Assembly (NCBI GenBank): GCA_900468625.1
Contig: UBUL01000002.1
Coordinates: 61,407-125,406 of the forward strand
Length of the DNA stretch: 64,000 nucleotides
Reading direction: 5' to 3'
Origin: Hyphomicrobiales bacterium
GTDB lineage: Bacteria; Pseudomonadota; Alphaproteobacteria; Rhizobiales; Rhizobiaceae
The notes beneath the pieces are model-generated. The model was not told where the DNA came from. It ran no database searches and was given only the letters and a program-made list of their open reading frames with translations. Below are positions 55,815 through 64,000 of the stretch, in pieces; position 1 is the first letter of the stretch, and each line of letters starts with the position of its first letter. Both the position numbers and the translations under genes were made by a program.

Positions 55815-56447
55815 ATGCCGCATCTGACCAGTATGATCGCCTTTGCCCTGATCGCTCTCGGCATGGTGCTGACGCCTGGGCCGAACATGATCTATCTGGT
55901 CTCGCGATCGATCTCGCAGGGGCCAGCTGCAGGATTGATTTCGCTCGGCGGTGTCGCCTGCGGCTTCCTTTTCTACATGTTCTCGGCTGCACTTGGCATC
56001 ACCGCGTTCGTCCTTGCCGTACCCTTTGCCTATGATGCGCTGCGGCTGGCGGGCGCGGTCTATCTTGGATGGCTCGCCTGGAATGCGCTGAAGCCCGGCG
56101 GCCGCTCGGCCTTTCAGGTGCGCGCGCTTCCCAAAGATAGCACACGCCGGCTCTTCACGATGGGACTGGTGACGAGCCTGCTCAATCCGAAGGTCGCGAT
56201 CCTCTATTTGTCGCTGCTGCCGCAATTCATTGATCCTGGCACCGGCAGCGTCTTTACTCAATCCATTGTTCTCGGCTTCGCGCAGATCATCATCAGCGTA
56301 ACATTCAACGCCATCTTCGCGCTGAGTGCCGGCTGGATCGCGATGTTCCTCACCCGCCGCCCGTCCTTCGCGCTGGTGCAGCGCTGGCTGATGGGCACGG
56401 TGCTGGCCGGTCTCGCCCTGCGCATGGCTTTCGAGGCGCAGCGCTGA
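55815..56447 (+). CDS. LysE/RhtB-family amino-acid exporter
   Basis: A 210-residue, six-helix LysE-type exporter with MVLTPGPNMIYLVSRSISQG (first loop) and LLNPKVAILYLSLLPQF. It is distinct from the LysE at 54484-55101. Its stop overlaps the ATG of the histidine phosphatase gene (TGATG), so the cysteine hydrolase, exporter and phosphatase form one operon. Confidence 0.9.
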   Translation: MPHLTSMIAFALIALGMVLTPGPNMIYLVSRSISQGPAAGLISLGGVACGFLFYMFSAALGITAFVLAVPFAYDALRLAGAVYLGWLAWNALKPGGRSAFQVRALPKDSTRRLFTMGLVTSLLNPKVAILYLSLLPQFIDPGTGSVFTQSIVLGFAQIIISVTFNAIFALSAGWIAMFLTRRPSFALVQRWLMGTVLAGLALRMAFEAQR

Positions 56448-57082
56448 TGAGGCGCCTTTCGCAGAGACTGGCGACCTGCCTTCTGGCGCTCTCATCGCTC
56501 TGCGTCTCCGCGCCAATCGCCTCGGCAGCCGAGACGGGTACGCAGACGATCGTCTTCATGCGCCATGGGGAAAAGCCTGAGGCGGGTCTTGGACAATTGA
56601 GCTGCCAGGGTCTTAACAGGGCTCTGGCGCTGCCGCCGGTGCTGGCAAAGCTCTTCGGCAAGCCCGCAGCGCTCTTTGCGCCGGATCCGTCGAAGCGCAA
56701 GAAAGATTCCGGTACCTCCTACGATTACATCCGCCCGCTCGCGACCATCGAACCCACAGCAATCGCCCTCGGCATGCCTGTCGATACCAGCTTCGGTTAC
56801 GATGATATCGAGGGTCTGAAAGCCGAGCTGAAGAAGCAGGATTATGCCGGCAAGCTGATCTTCGTTGCCTGGGAGCACAAGCAGATCGTCGATCTTGCCC
56901 GTCAGCTGACGAGCGAGAATGGCGGCGACGCCAAGGCCGTGCCGAAATGGCATGGCGCGGATTTCGACAGCCTCTATGTGCTGCGCATCGGCGGCGGCAA
57001 GGCCGGATCGGGAGCGACCTTCGAGAAGATGGCCGAGGGCCTCGACGGCCGCCCTGAAGTCTGTCCGAATCCGGCTAAGTAG
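56447..57082 (+). CDS. Periplasmic histidine phosphatase-family protein
   Basis: A 211-residue precursor with a signal peptide (CLLALSSLCVSAPIASA, cleavage near AETG) and a histidine phosphatase fold: IVFMRHGEKPE carries the RHG. The second catalytic histidine is most likely in AWEHKQI. It should act in the periplasm on a phosphomonoester. Coupled to the upstream LysE gene by the TGATG overlap; four bases separate its stop from a convergent NIPSNAP gene. Confidence 0.82.
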   Translation: MRRLSQRLATCLLALSSLCVSAPIASAAETGTQTIVFMRHGEKPEAGLGQLSCQGLNRALALPPVLAKLFGKPAALFAPDPSKRKKDSGTSYDYIRPLATIEPTAIALGMPVDTSFGYDDIEGLKAELKKQDYAGKLIFVAWEHKQIVDLARQLTSENGGDAKAVPKWHGADFDSLYVLRIGGGKAGSGATFEKMAEGLDGRPEVCPNPAK

Positions 57083-57085
57083 GCT

Positions 57086-57388
57086 CTAGAAGACTGGTCG
57101 CATGAAGCTACGTTCGTAGCTGACGATGCAGCGCGTTTCCTCGCCATAGGCAAGAGCGGCCTGGCATTCTGCATCCTCGGGTATTTTCAGCCGATATTCC
57201 TCATAGGCAGCAAGGCTTGGGAAGCTGAAAAGCGCCAATGCGATATTGCTTGCGCCCTCATGCGGCATGAAATAGCCATGATGCGTGCCGCCCAGCCGGT
57301 TGACCAGCGGAATCCAGAGCTTGGCATAGTGCTCGAACTGAGCAAGCTTGTAAGGATCGATGACATAGCGCAGGTAGCAGGTGATCAT
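57086..57388 (-). CDS. NIPSNAP-family protein
   Basis: A 100-residue dimeric alpha/beta-barrel protein: MITCYLRYVIDPYKLAQFEH starts the ferredoxin-like fold and GGTHHGYFMPHEGASNIALA the second strand set of NIPSNAP. Function unknown. Overlaps the EamA transporter gene by four bases, so it is cotranscribed with it. Confidence 0.85.
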   Translation of the reverse strand: MITCYLRYVIDPYKLAQFEHYAKLWIPLVNRLGGTHHGYFMPHEGASNIALALFSFPSLAAYEEYRLKIPEDAECQAALAYGEETRCIVSYERSFMRPVF

Positions 57389-58299
57389 TCGGCCGTCCTC
57401 TTGGAAAGATGACCGCTTCTATGCCAGGGCAGCGGGATCGTCCAGCCGAGATTCATACCCGCGGCAGCGCCCAGAATGATGATCGCGCCGACGATCTGTC
57501 CGGCGCCGAGCACATGGCCGAAGGCAAAGCGATCGACCACGATGGCCGCGATCGGATAGATGAAGGATAGCGCGCCGGTCAGGTGTGTCGGCAGCTTCTG
57601 GATGGCGCCGTAAAGCAGCACATACATCACGCCGGTATGGACGACACCCATGGTGACGAGGATCGACCATCCGCCGATATCCTGGGGCGCGGCCGAAAAA
57701 TTGGTAAAAGGCGCCAGCATCAGTATGCCTGTCGAAACCTGGATCAGCGCGATAAGATGCGGCGGCGTACCTCTCAGCCATTTGGCGGCGACCGCCGCCA
57801 GCGCATAGAAGAAGGCGGCACCCAGCGACAGCAAGATGCCGATCGCATAGCTTCCCGAGCCCACTGCCTCTGCCGGCTTGCCCTCGACGATGATCGCCAT
57901 GCCGGCAAAGGCAAGTGCCAGCCAGAAGAGCTTGGTGAAGGTGATCCGCTCATTCAGAAACAGTGCGCCGAGCCCAAGCAGCATGAAGGGCTGCGTGTTG
58001 TAGACGGTCGTGGCGATGGAAATGGAAGCGTGGGAATAGGCGGCGAAAAGCAGCAGCCAGTTGAGGACAATGGCGATCCCACCGCCGACAGCGATGGAAA
58101 AGGTTTTGAGATTAAGAATGCCGGGGCGCAGCAGGCCCATGGTCCCACAGATGACGAGCAGCGTCAGTGCGCCGAAGAAGCAGCGCCAGAAGACGACCCC
58201 GGTCACGGCCTGCCCCGACATCAGCACGAACCAGCCGATCGTGCCTGAAATCAGCATCGCCGCCGTCATTTCCCCTGTGCCGCGTTTTATCTCGTTCAT
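57385..58299 (-). CDS. EamA/DMT-family transporter
   Basis: A 304-residue protein with ten helices in two EamA repeats (TMGLLRPGILNLKTFSIAVG, and in the second half LRGTPPHLIALIQVSTGILM). Such drug/metabolite transporters export amino acids or metabolites. Divergent from an Lrp-family regulator (58407), its likely controller, across 107 bp. ATG MNEIKRGTG is plausible. Confidence 0.88.
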   Translation of the reverse strand: MNEIKRGTGEMTAAMLISGTIGWFVLMSGQAVTGVVFWRCFFGALTLLVICGTMGLLRPGILNLKTFSIAVGGGIAIVLNWLLLFAAYSHASISIATTVYNTQPFMLLGLGALFLNERITFTKLFWLALAFAGMAIIVEGKPAEAVGSGSYAIGILLSLGAAFFYALAAVAAKWLRGTPPHLIALIQVSTGILMLAPFTNFSAAPQDIGGWSILVTMGVVHTGVMYVLLYGAIQKLPTHLTGALSFIYPIAAIVVDRFAFGHVLGAGQIVGAIIILGAAAGMNLGWTIPLPWHRSGHLSKRTAE

Positions 58300-58406
58300 T
58301 ACCTTGGCTCCGGTCTATCTACGCAATCATATTGCAGGCCAGTGGCAGGTGATATAAATTTAATGAGGTTATCTTGCACATTTGCCTAATTAAACGAGGT
58401 TTTGAT

Positions 58407-58871
58407 ATGGGTTTTCCTAACGCGGCTTTGAATCTCGACGATACCGATCAGCGGATGCTCGAGGCGCTGGCGCGCAATGCTCGGATCTCTCTGAAAGAGC
58501 TGGCTGAGGTGGCTGCTCTGTCGTCACCGAGTGCAGCGGAACGGCTGCGGCGGCTGGAAGAGCGCGGCATCGTCTCAGCCTTCACCATCGATATAGCGCC
58601 CGAAGCGATCGGGTATCCGCTGCAGGCGATCGTTCGCATCCGGCCGCTGCCCGGTCAGCTCCATGTGGTCGAACGGATCATTCAGGAGACGCCGGAATTC
58701 ATCGAGTGCGACAAGGTCACCGGCGACGATTGCTTTATCGGTCGCCTGGTGGTGCGCTCTATGGGTGAACTCGACGGCATATTGGACAAGATCACCGAGC
58801 GGGCCGAAACCAATACGTCGATGGTCAAGGCGACCCCGGTCAAGCGCCGCCTGCCGCCGCTTTCACGCTAG
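58407..58871 (+). CDS. Lrp/AsnC-family transcriptional regulator
   Basis: A 154-residue regulator: helix-turn-helix ISLKELAEVAALSSPSAAER (about residues 26-45) and a RAM effector domain from about residue 64 (GYPLQAIVRIRPLPGQ, CDKVTGDDCFIGRLVV). It probably responds to an amino acid and controls the divergent EamA exporter. The start at 58407 fits the family; an upstream ATG at 58374 adds an unusual leader. Its stop shares CTAG with the convergent GNAT gene. Confidence 0.88.
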   Translation: MGFPNAALNLDDTDQRMLEALARNARISLKELAEVAALSSPSAAERLRRLEERGIVSAFTIDIAPEAIGYPLQAIVRIRPLPGQLHVVERIIQETPEFIECDKVTGDDCFIGRLVVRSMGELDGILDKITERAETNTSMVKATPVKRRLPPLSR

Positions 58872-59749
58872 AATTCCGCCATCGGCGACAGGATGAACGG
58901 TCCAGCAATATCGTCTGCCGCTTTGCCGCGTGCCATAAGCATCGTGTAACCCTCATAAGGTTCCGGCGACGCCTCGCAATCCAGCCGATCTGGCGAAAAG
59001 CAGATTTCGATACGCTCAGGTTCGACATCAAGCATAGACAGAATCGTCGCCAGGGATGGAATGGTCGTTCCCGCTATGTCGAGAAGCCAGAACGTCGCGC
59101 CGTCAAATGTCCATGCAATGATGGCGTTATCCGCGAGTGCTGTCAGGCGGATGGCGGAATTGAAGCAGGCATTCAGCAGAAACATCTCCTTCTGCCTGAC
59201 GACGGCAAATTGAGCAGAAACCGGTTGGCGGTTCTGCAGAAGCGTCTTGATCAGGCGTAGATCGTCAGGCGAGTCCAAGGAGAGCTGCCGGGCAGGTGGG
59301 CCGGGTTTCCGGGGTTCGGGCGTCTTCGCAATGAAGATATGCTGCGGCAAGATTCGAAAGCCGTACCGCTCATACAACGCAGGCTTGTCGGTGAGCAGCA
59401 GATCGAGTTCGTAGCCTTCGGCGGCGGTTCGGGCAAAGGCGCGCTGCATGAGATCGCGATAGAGGCCTCGTTCGCGCCATTCCGGCCGCACCGCGCCTGA
59501 TTGATAGCCTGCTGCCTTGACGGCCGTGCCATTGATCATCATCGGCATGGAGAAGGCAGTGAAATTGGCGACGCAGCGGCCTTCGCTATCGAAATAGCCG
59601 AACGGCATGCTTGTCGGGTCCGGGCCTCCGAACGAAGCCTGCATATCGACATCGATCGAGAATGTATCCTGCAGCAACTCGGCGAGCGCTTTCCAGGCAC
59701 AGGGATCGCCGAAATAATCCTGCCGGAACGTCAGTCCAGGTTCAGACAT
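58868..59749 (-). CDS. GNAT-family N-acetyltransferase
   Basis: A 293-residue GNAT-fold protein. AAGYQSGAVRPEWRERGLYR, followed by DLMQRAF, contains the acetyl-CoA-binding RxxGxx/A loop, and YELDLLLTDKPALYERYGFR is the C-terminal beta-alpha. The remaining half resembles Eis-like proteins with a second GNAT domain. Substrate unknown. The ATG at 59749 overlaps the dut stop (TGATG), coupling it to dut. Confidence 0.83.
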   Translation of the reverse strand: MSEPGLTFRQDYFGDPCAWKALAELLQDTFSIDVDMQASFGGPDPTSMPFGYFDSEGRCVANFTAFSMPMMINGTAVKAAGYQSGAVRPEWRERGLYRDLMQRAFARTAAEGYELDLLLTDKPALYERYGFRILPQHIFIAKTPEPRKPGPPARQLSLDSPDDLRLIKTLLQNRQPVSAQFAVVRQKEMFLLNACFNSAIRLTALADNAIIAWTFDGATFWLLDIAGTTIPSLATILSMLDVEPERIEICFSPDRLDCEASPEPYEGYTMLMARGKAADDIAGPFILSPMAEF

Positions 59750-60219
59750 CACACACCGGTCGAGCCGAAGCCGCCCGCACCGCGCTTGGTCCCGGTCGCT
59801 TCCGTTGTCTCGACGATACGCGCCTGGATCGCCGGCGCGATCACCATCTGGGCGATGCGCATGCCGCGGATGATCTCGAAGGGCTCGTCACCGAGATTGA
59901 TGAGCAGCACCTTCACTTCGCCGCGGTAGTCGCTGTCGATCGTGCCGGGGGCGTTCAGGCAGGTAATGCCGTTCTTGAAGGCAAGGCCGGAGCGCGGGCG
60001 GATCTGCGCCTCGAAGCCTTCCGGAATTTCGAAGATGAAGCCGGTCGGGACGAGAGCCCGTTTGCCGGGCGCGATCGTCAGCGTAGCACCTTCTTCAACG
60101 GCCGCGCGCAGGTCCATGCCGGCGGCCCCCTTGGTCTCATAGGCGGGCAGCTCAAGGCCTTCGCCGTGCGGCAGGCGGATGAGGTTCAGCGTCGGGCCGA
60201 TATCGGTGTGAATGGTCAT
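59749..60219 (-). CDS. dut: dUTP diphosphatase
   Basis: A 156-residue trimeric dUTPase limiting uracil in DNA and supplying dUMP. All five motifs are present: AGMDL (33-37), RPRSGLA (74-80), [12 protein letters not shown] (89-100), GMRIAQ (119-124) and [10 protein letters not shown] (146-155). Coupled to the GNAT gene downstream. Confidence 0.97.
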   Translation of the reverse strand: MTIHTDIGPTLNLIRLPHGEGLELPAYETKGAAGMDLRAAVEEGATLTIAPGKRALVPTGFIFEIPEGFEAQIRPRSGLAFKNGITCLNAPGTIDSDYRGEVKVLLINLGDEPFEIIRGMRIAQMVIAPAIQARIVETTEATGTKRGAGGFGSTGV

Positions 60220-60310
60220 GCGGCATTAGTTTGCGCGCGAACGCCCGAGGTCAATTGCATTTAGGCCTTTGAGTCGCTAGATACGGCGCCAATTCACAGG
60301 ATTCACACGC

Positions 60311-61894
60311 ATGGCCGAAAGTCTCGCCGAGGCGGTCTCCCGCCGCCGCACATTCGCTATTATCGCTCACCCGGACGCGGGCAAGACGACGCTCACCGAA
60401 AAGCTGCTGCTGTTCGGCGGCGCCATTCAGCTTGCCGGCGAGGTCAAGGCGAAGAAGGATCGCATGCAGACGCGCTCCGACTGGATGAAGATCGAGCGCG
60501 AGCGCGGCATCTCGGTCGTGACATCAGTCATGACCTTCGAATATGAAGGCAATGTCTTCAACATTCTCGATACGCCCGGCCACGAAGACTTCGCCGACGA
60601 CACGTATCGCACGCTGACGGCCGTCGATGCCGCCGTCATGGTCATCGACGCCGCCAAGGGTATCGAGCCGCGAACGCTGAAGCTCTTCGAAGTCTGCCGC
60701 ATGCGCGACATCCCGATCATCACCTTCATCAACAAGATGGACCGCGAAAGCCGCGATCCCTTCGAAATTCTCGATGAAGTCGAAGAGAAGCTTGCGCTGG
60801 ATACGGCCCCGGTCACCTGGCCGATCGGCCGCTCCAAGACCTTCTGCGGCTCCTATCATCTGGCCGACAACACGGTACGCGGCTCCGATACCGAGGTCGA
60901 GGCGACCAAGGTGAACGGCCCGCAGGCTGTTGCCGACAGGCTGCCGGAAAACGAGCGCCAGGCCTTCATCGACGAAACGGAACTGGCGATCGAGGCCTGC
61001 CGTCCCTTCGATCGGGAATCTTTCCTTGAAGGCCACATGACACCGGTCTTCTTCGGCTCGGCGCTGCGCAATTTCGGCGTTCGCGACCTCATCAACGCGC
61101 TCGGCGCATTCGCGCCGCCGCCGCGTGACCAGGTCGCCGATATCAGGACGGTTCACGCCACTGACGACAAGATGACGGCCTTCGTCTTCAAGATCCAGGC
61201 CAACATGGACCCAAACCATCGCGACCGCATCGCTTTCGCCCGCATCTGCTCCGGCAAGCTGGAGCGCGGCATGAAGGCGCGGCTGTCGCGCACCGGCAAG
61301 CAACTCGGTCTCACCGCGCCGCAGTTCTTCTTCGCCTCGCAGCGCCAGCTTGCCGATACCGCCTATGCCGGCGATGTCGTCGGCATCCCGAACCACGGAA
61401 CGCTGCGCATCGGCGACACGCTGACGGAAGGCGAATCCCTCGTCTTCCAGGGCGTGCCGAACTTCTCGCCGGAAATTCTGCGCCGCGTTCGTCTTGAAGA
61501 CGCGATGAAGGCGAAGAAGCTTAAGGAAGCCTTGCAGCAGATGGCCGAAGAGGGCGTCGTGCAGCTCTTCTCGCCGGAAGACGGCTCTCCCGCCATCGTC
61601 GGCGTCGTCGGCGCCCTGCAGCTCGACGTGCTGAAGGAACGGCTGATGGCCGAATACGGCCTGCCGGTGTCGTTCGAAATGTCGCGCTTCTCCGTCTGCC
61701 GCTGGATCTCGGCCGACCAATCCGCCGATCTTGAGAAATTCGTCACCGCGCGCCGCGGCGATATCGCCCGCGATCTTGACGGCGACCCGGTCTTCCTCGC
61801 TCAGGACGGCTTCTCGCTGCGCTACGAGGCGGAACGTTATCCGGCTATCAAGATGGCCGCGATCAAGGAATATCACGCCGTCAAGGCGGCTTGA
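60311..61894 (+). CDS. prfC: Peptide chain release factor 3
   Basis: A 527-residue translational GTPase that removes RF1/RF2 after termination. AHPDAGKT (19-26), DTPGH (87-91) and NKMD (141-144) are the GTP motifs, and the length matches RF3 rather than EF-G. Single gene with a perfect hairpin after the stop. Confidence 0.97.
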   Translation: MAESLAEAVSRRRTFAIIAHPDAGKTTLTEKLLLFGGAIQLAGEVKAKKDRMQTRSDWMKIERERGISVVTSVMTFEYEGNVFNILDTPGHEDFADDTYRTLTAVDAAVMVIDAAKGIEPRTLKLFEVCRMRDIPIITFINKMDRESRDPFEILDEVEEKLALDTAPVTWPIGRSKTFCGSYHLADNTVRGSDTEVEATKVNGPQAVADRLPENERQAFIDETELAIEACRPFDRESFLEGHMTPVFFGSALRNFGVRDLINALGAFAPPPRDQVADIRTVHATDDKMTAFVFKIQANMDPNHRDRIAFARICSGKLERGMKARLSRTGKQLGLTAPQFFFASQRQLADTAYAGDVVGIPNHGTLRIGDTLTEGESLVFQGVPNFSPEILRRVRLEDAMKAKKLKEALQQMAEEGVVQLFSPEDGSPAIVGVVGALQLDVLKERLMAEYGLPVSFEMSRFSVCRWISADQSADLEKFVTARRGDIARDLDGDPVFLAQDGFSLRYEAERYPAIKMAAIKEYHAVKAA

Positions 61895-61908
61895 CAGCGG
61901 GACATCTA

Positions 61909-61931
61909 GCCACAGGCGATCGGCCTGTGGC
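61909..61931. terminator. Perfect hairpin between prfC and the convergent regulator
   Basis: GCCACAGGC (61909-61917) and GCCTGTGGC (61923-61931) pair perfectly around GATCG. No T run follows, so it is a weak intrinsic terminator or a hairpin that slows convergent transcripts. Confidence 0.55.
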
Positions 61932-61939
61932 TCATGCCG

Positions 61940-62767
61940 CTACTCCTCTGCAGTATTCATCAGCTCCGCGTAGCGAGCCTCCGTGGCGTCATCCAGCGGA
62001 AACATGCATTCGACCCGCAGCTCCTGGGTCGTGATCATTTGCGCGGTTCCGACCGTCGTCACCAGCGAGAAGAATTGCAGGACATGCCTGTCCTTCACGA
62101 AGGAGAGGGGAATGATCGGCGCATTCTCGATCGCCGGCGATGCCGGCCATTCGGCGTTCACATCGGGATAGGCGAGCAGACCGTCGATAAGCTCCTTCGT
62201 CCGCGTATCGATAACGCGGCCGACAGACTCGCGGAAGACGCGCCCCAAAAGGCTTTCCGCCGTCTTCTCCCAGTCCGCAATGAAGGGCCGCATGCCCGAT
62301 GGATCGAACATCAGATGCAGGAGATTACGCGGTTTCGGTCGTGTGGCCATATCGGTGAACCGGCCGAAAAAGCGAAGCGTCGCATCATTGGTCAGCAGGA
62401 CATTCCAGTAACGGTCCATCACGATGGCCGGGAATGGCTCGTGCTGACGCAGCATGCGCTCGAGCGCCTTGGTAACGCCCTGCAATTCCTCATCGTCAAA
62501 ACTGCCTTCGGAATAGATCGGTGCATAGCCGGCGGCAAGCAACAGGGTGTTGCGCTCGCGGAATGGCACCTCCAGCGCGTCGGCGAGACGCAATACGTTC
62601 TGGCGGCCGGGCGTGCTCTTGCCGCTTTCGATGAAACTGATCTGCCGCTGCGAAATGCCGGTGTCGAGAGAAAGTTCGAGCTGGCTCTTTCCCCGTGTGT
62701 CGCGCCATGCACGCAGCTGCGGGCCGAGTTCGTTCGGCAATCTCAGTTCTGCGGGGAAAGAACTCAT
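61940..62767 (-). CDS. XRE-family regulator with MmyB-like ligand domain
   Basis: A 275-residue transcription factor: N-terminal XRE helix-turn-helix (SQLELSLDTGISQRQISFIE, about residues 29-48) and a C-terminal MmyB-like domain (about 100-260) that may bind a small molecule. The arrangement with an NTF2-like gene upstream on the same strand (62841-63233) is recurrent in rhizobia. Start MSSFPAELRL; cytoplasmic. Convergent with prfC. Confidence 0.85.
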   Translation of the reverse strand: MSSFPAELRLPNELGPQLRAWRDTRGKSQLELSLDTGISQRQISFIESGKSTPGRQNVLRLADALEVPFRERNTLLLAAGYAPIYSEGSFDDEELQGVTKALERMLRQHEPFPAIVMDRYWNVLLTNDATLRFFGRFTDMATRPKPRNLLHLMFDPSGMRPFIADWEKTAESLLGRVFRESVGRVIDTRTKELIDGLLAYPDVNAEWPASPAIENAPIIPLSFVKDRHVLQFFSLVTTVGTAQMITTQELRVECMFPLDDATEARYAELMNTAEE

Positions 62768-62840
62768 CCTGCAAAGCCTCGCTTCGTTCGTTCGTTTGGC
62801 GTGGCGGGGGCGTATTGGGCGGCCCCGCCAGCCTCATTTC

Positions 62841-63233
62841 TTATGAGAAGGCAATCGGCCCGACCGAGCCGTACCAGTGGCGCACTTTCGTCGGATCGGT
62901 TTCATCCATGTAGAAGAAATGCGTCATTACCGGTTTGACCACCGCCTGCGTGCGGTCATCGGGTGTCATGGTCACGGTCCCGCGGAACATTTTCAGCGAT
63001 CCGCCGTCCCAATATTCGGTGACATCATGCAATGCGGTGAAACCGGTGTCGATGAAGGCGCGCAGGTTTTCACGAATGGCTTCGCGCCCCTTCCAGTCGG
63101 CAACGCCGAGATTGCATGTGGCGTCTTCCGCGAGGCAATCGAAGCCGTCCCCGAAGGTCTTGTCGTCGATTTCCCGCCAGAAGGCGAGCAGCCATTGCGG
63201 GGCTTCTTTCTTGGTAAATGACATCATTGTCAT
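62841..63233 (-). CDS. NTF2-like / SnoaL-like protein
   Basis: A 130-residue protein of the NTF2-like fold: WLLAFWREIDDKTFGDGFDC and AIRENLRAFIDTGFTALHDV are the helix and cone regions, ending in WYGSVGPIAFS. Possibly a small steroid-isomerase-like or binding protein. GGGAGAAATCC precedes the ATG at 63233; upstream codons to 63377 are rejected. Upstream of the XRE regulator on the same strand and probably cotranscribed with it. Confidence 0.8.
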   Translation of the reverse strand: MTMMSFTKKEAPQWLLAFWREIDDKTFGDGFDCLAEDATCNLGVADWKGREAIRENLRAFIDTGFTALHDVTEYWDGGSLKMFRGTVTMTPDDRTQAVVKPVMTHFFYMDETDPTKVRHWYGSVGPIAFS

Positions 63234-63541
63234 GGATTTCTCCCGAGCCTGCCGTTGGAATGATGTCGTGGCCATCGACGTCATGCCGGGCGAAAGCTCT
63301 CTTTCGTTGAAGGGCTGAAAAAGCTCTTCCTGCAAGAAGATGATCTTTGGATACTCCGAGACGAATGCTGCTCTCAATTACATGCGATGTAATGAAGACC
63401 CAGCCAATCACGCTCCAAATCGATGAGGTCGATACGGATGCGTTTCATTTTGGAATAGTGCCTCCGCGATGTTCCATCCGATATAGCGCTATGCCATAGT
63501 GCCGGCCCGGAGGATCTCTTCGATCAGGACGGGCAGTTTTC
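63234..63541. promoter_or_regulatory. 308-bp divergent control region with ATTACAT-N3-ATGTAAT dyad
   Basis: Between the NTF2-like gene and the divergent ABC binding-protein gene. ATTACAT (63377-63383) and ATGTAAT (63387-63393) are perfect inverted arms with a GCG spacer, a good binding site for the adjacent XRE-type dimer. No gene supported; a TTTGGAAT sequence at 63449-63456 was considered and rejected as an Irr element. Confidence 0.5.
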
Positions 63542-64000
63542 ATGATGAAATTCCTTGCGGTTCTTGCTCTGGCCCTTGCCGGCCTAATGCCGGTCGCGGC
63601 CGAGGCGCGAATCATCACCGATGCGGCAGGGCGCACAGTGTCGGTGCCGGACAAGATCAACCGCATTTTGGTGGCCGGACCGCCCGCTGCCGTGCTGGTC
63701 TATGTGCTGTCGCCGGAGAAGCTGGTGGGCTGGGTTCACGCGCCCGATGATGCCGCCAAGGCCTATCTGATGCCGTCCGTGCGGGTACTTCCCACGATCG
63801 GCCGGCTGACGGGCAAGGACGGCGCAATCGGCGCGCAGGCAATCAAGGATGCCAAGCCCGACATTATTCTCGATGTCGGCACGGTCGATCCCACCTATAA
63901 GGCTCTGGCCGACAAGGTGCAGTCCGAAACGCAGATCCCCTATGTGCTCGTGGATGGCAGCTTTGCCCGCACCGCCGCTACGCTGCGCGATGTCGGCGCG
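63542..64000 (+). CDS. ABC transporter substrate-binding protein, iron/cobalamin type (partial)
   Basis: The first 153 residues of a TroA/BtuF/FhuD-type periplasmic binding protein, cut by the window end. MMKFLAVLALALAGLMPVAA is a signal peptide; RIITDAAGRTVSVPDKINRI is the typical beginning of iron-siderophore or B12 binding proteins, and AKPDIILDVGTVDPT with PYVLVDGSFARTAATLRDVG follows the family. ATG 63542 or 63545. Downstream transporter genes would lie beyond the window. Confidence 0.87.
   Translation, partial: MMKFLAVLALALAGLMPVAAEARIITDAAGRTVSVPDKINRILVAGPPAAVLVYVLSPEKLVGWVHAPDDAAKAYLMPSVRVLPTIGRLTGKDGAIGAQAIKDAKPDIILDVGTVDPTYKALADKVQSETQIPYVLVDGSFARTAATLRDVGA

Noticed and set aside
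55155..56516. 453-codon minus frame across the hydrolase/LysE operon
   Set aside because: Antisense shadow without recognisable domain.
60524..61876. 450-codon minus frame opposite prfC
   Set aside because: Antisense shadow of a certain gene.
63449..63456. TTTGGAAT before the ABC binding protein as an Irr element
   Set aside because: Only half of the dyad present; no second arm.

Overview
The window looks like 64 kb of chromosome from a member of the Rhizobium/Agrobacterium group (Rhizobiales). This rests on a Sinorhizobium-type phospholipid N-methyltransferase (pmtA), dispersed elements of about 100 bp with two palindromes that match the description of Rhizobium intergenic mosaic elements (RIME), an alphaproteobacterial LexA box (GTTC-N7-GTTC) before comM, an Irr-type iron control motif before an imelysin operon, and high-GC codon use throughout. 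I saw no rRNA, tRNA, CRISPR array, integrase, transposase or prophage gene.

Layout. 1-6.4 kb: a polytopic GT-C/STT3-like membrane protein, a small membrane protein, xseA with a coupled flavodoxin-fold oxidoreductase, an M29 aminopeptidase and a YbaK-type deacylase. 6.4-7.2 kb: an AT-richer PIN/antitoxin module with a perfect 20-bp palindrome as probable operator. 7.1-18.5 kb: metabolic and transport genes (ArsC-like YffB, AstE/AspA-like hydrolase, YhhS-type MFS, quinone oxidoreductase with a divergent LysR, SulP, RNA-ligase-like protein, ogt, a LysR cluster). 18.6-27.3 kb: a variable-looking block of small redox and regulator pairs (LysR/SDR/SDR, methyltransferase, TetR/flavin reductase, MBL-fold protein, AraC/epimerase). 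27.6-30.4 kb: guaA, an MTA/SAH-nucleosidase-like gene and a thioesterase. 30.5-35.8 kb: a four-gene periplasmic iron locus (imelysin, di-heme oxidoreductase, second imelysin, DUF1513).

36-48 kb: housekeeping genes including rsmB, an RlpA protein, queG, uppP, an NDUFA9-like protein, pyrF, pmtA and dnaN. 47.5-53.3 kb: rsmI, yraN, an endonuclease/phosphatase-fold protein, a cupin, gshB and SOS-type comM. 53.3-64 kb: cysK, LysE exporters flanking a cysteine hydrolase, EamA exporter with divergent Lrp, dut/GNAT, prfC, an XRE-family regulator with an NTF2-like gene, and the start of an iron/cobalamin-type ABC substrate-binding protein cut by the window edge.

The most unusual observations are: RIME-like elements that supply stop codons to three genes and, in one case, encode most of the signal-peptide region of an imelysin; a GT-C protein whose acidic residues fall at PglB/STT3-like spacings; an Irr-like motif upstream of the imelysin operon; and a clear LexA box before comM. 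I did not find a convincing, wholly undescribed multi-gene system.
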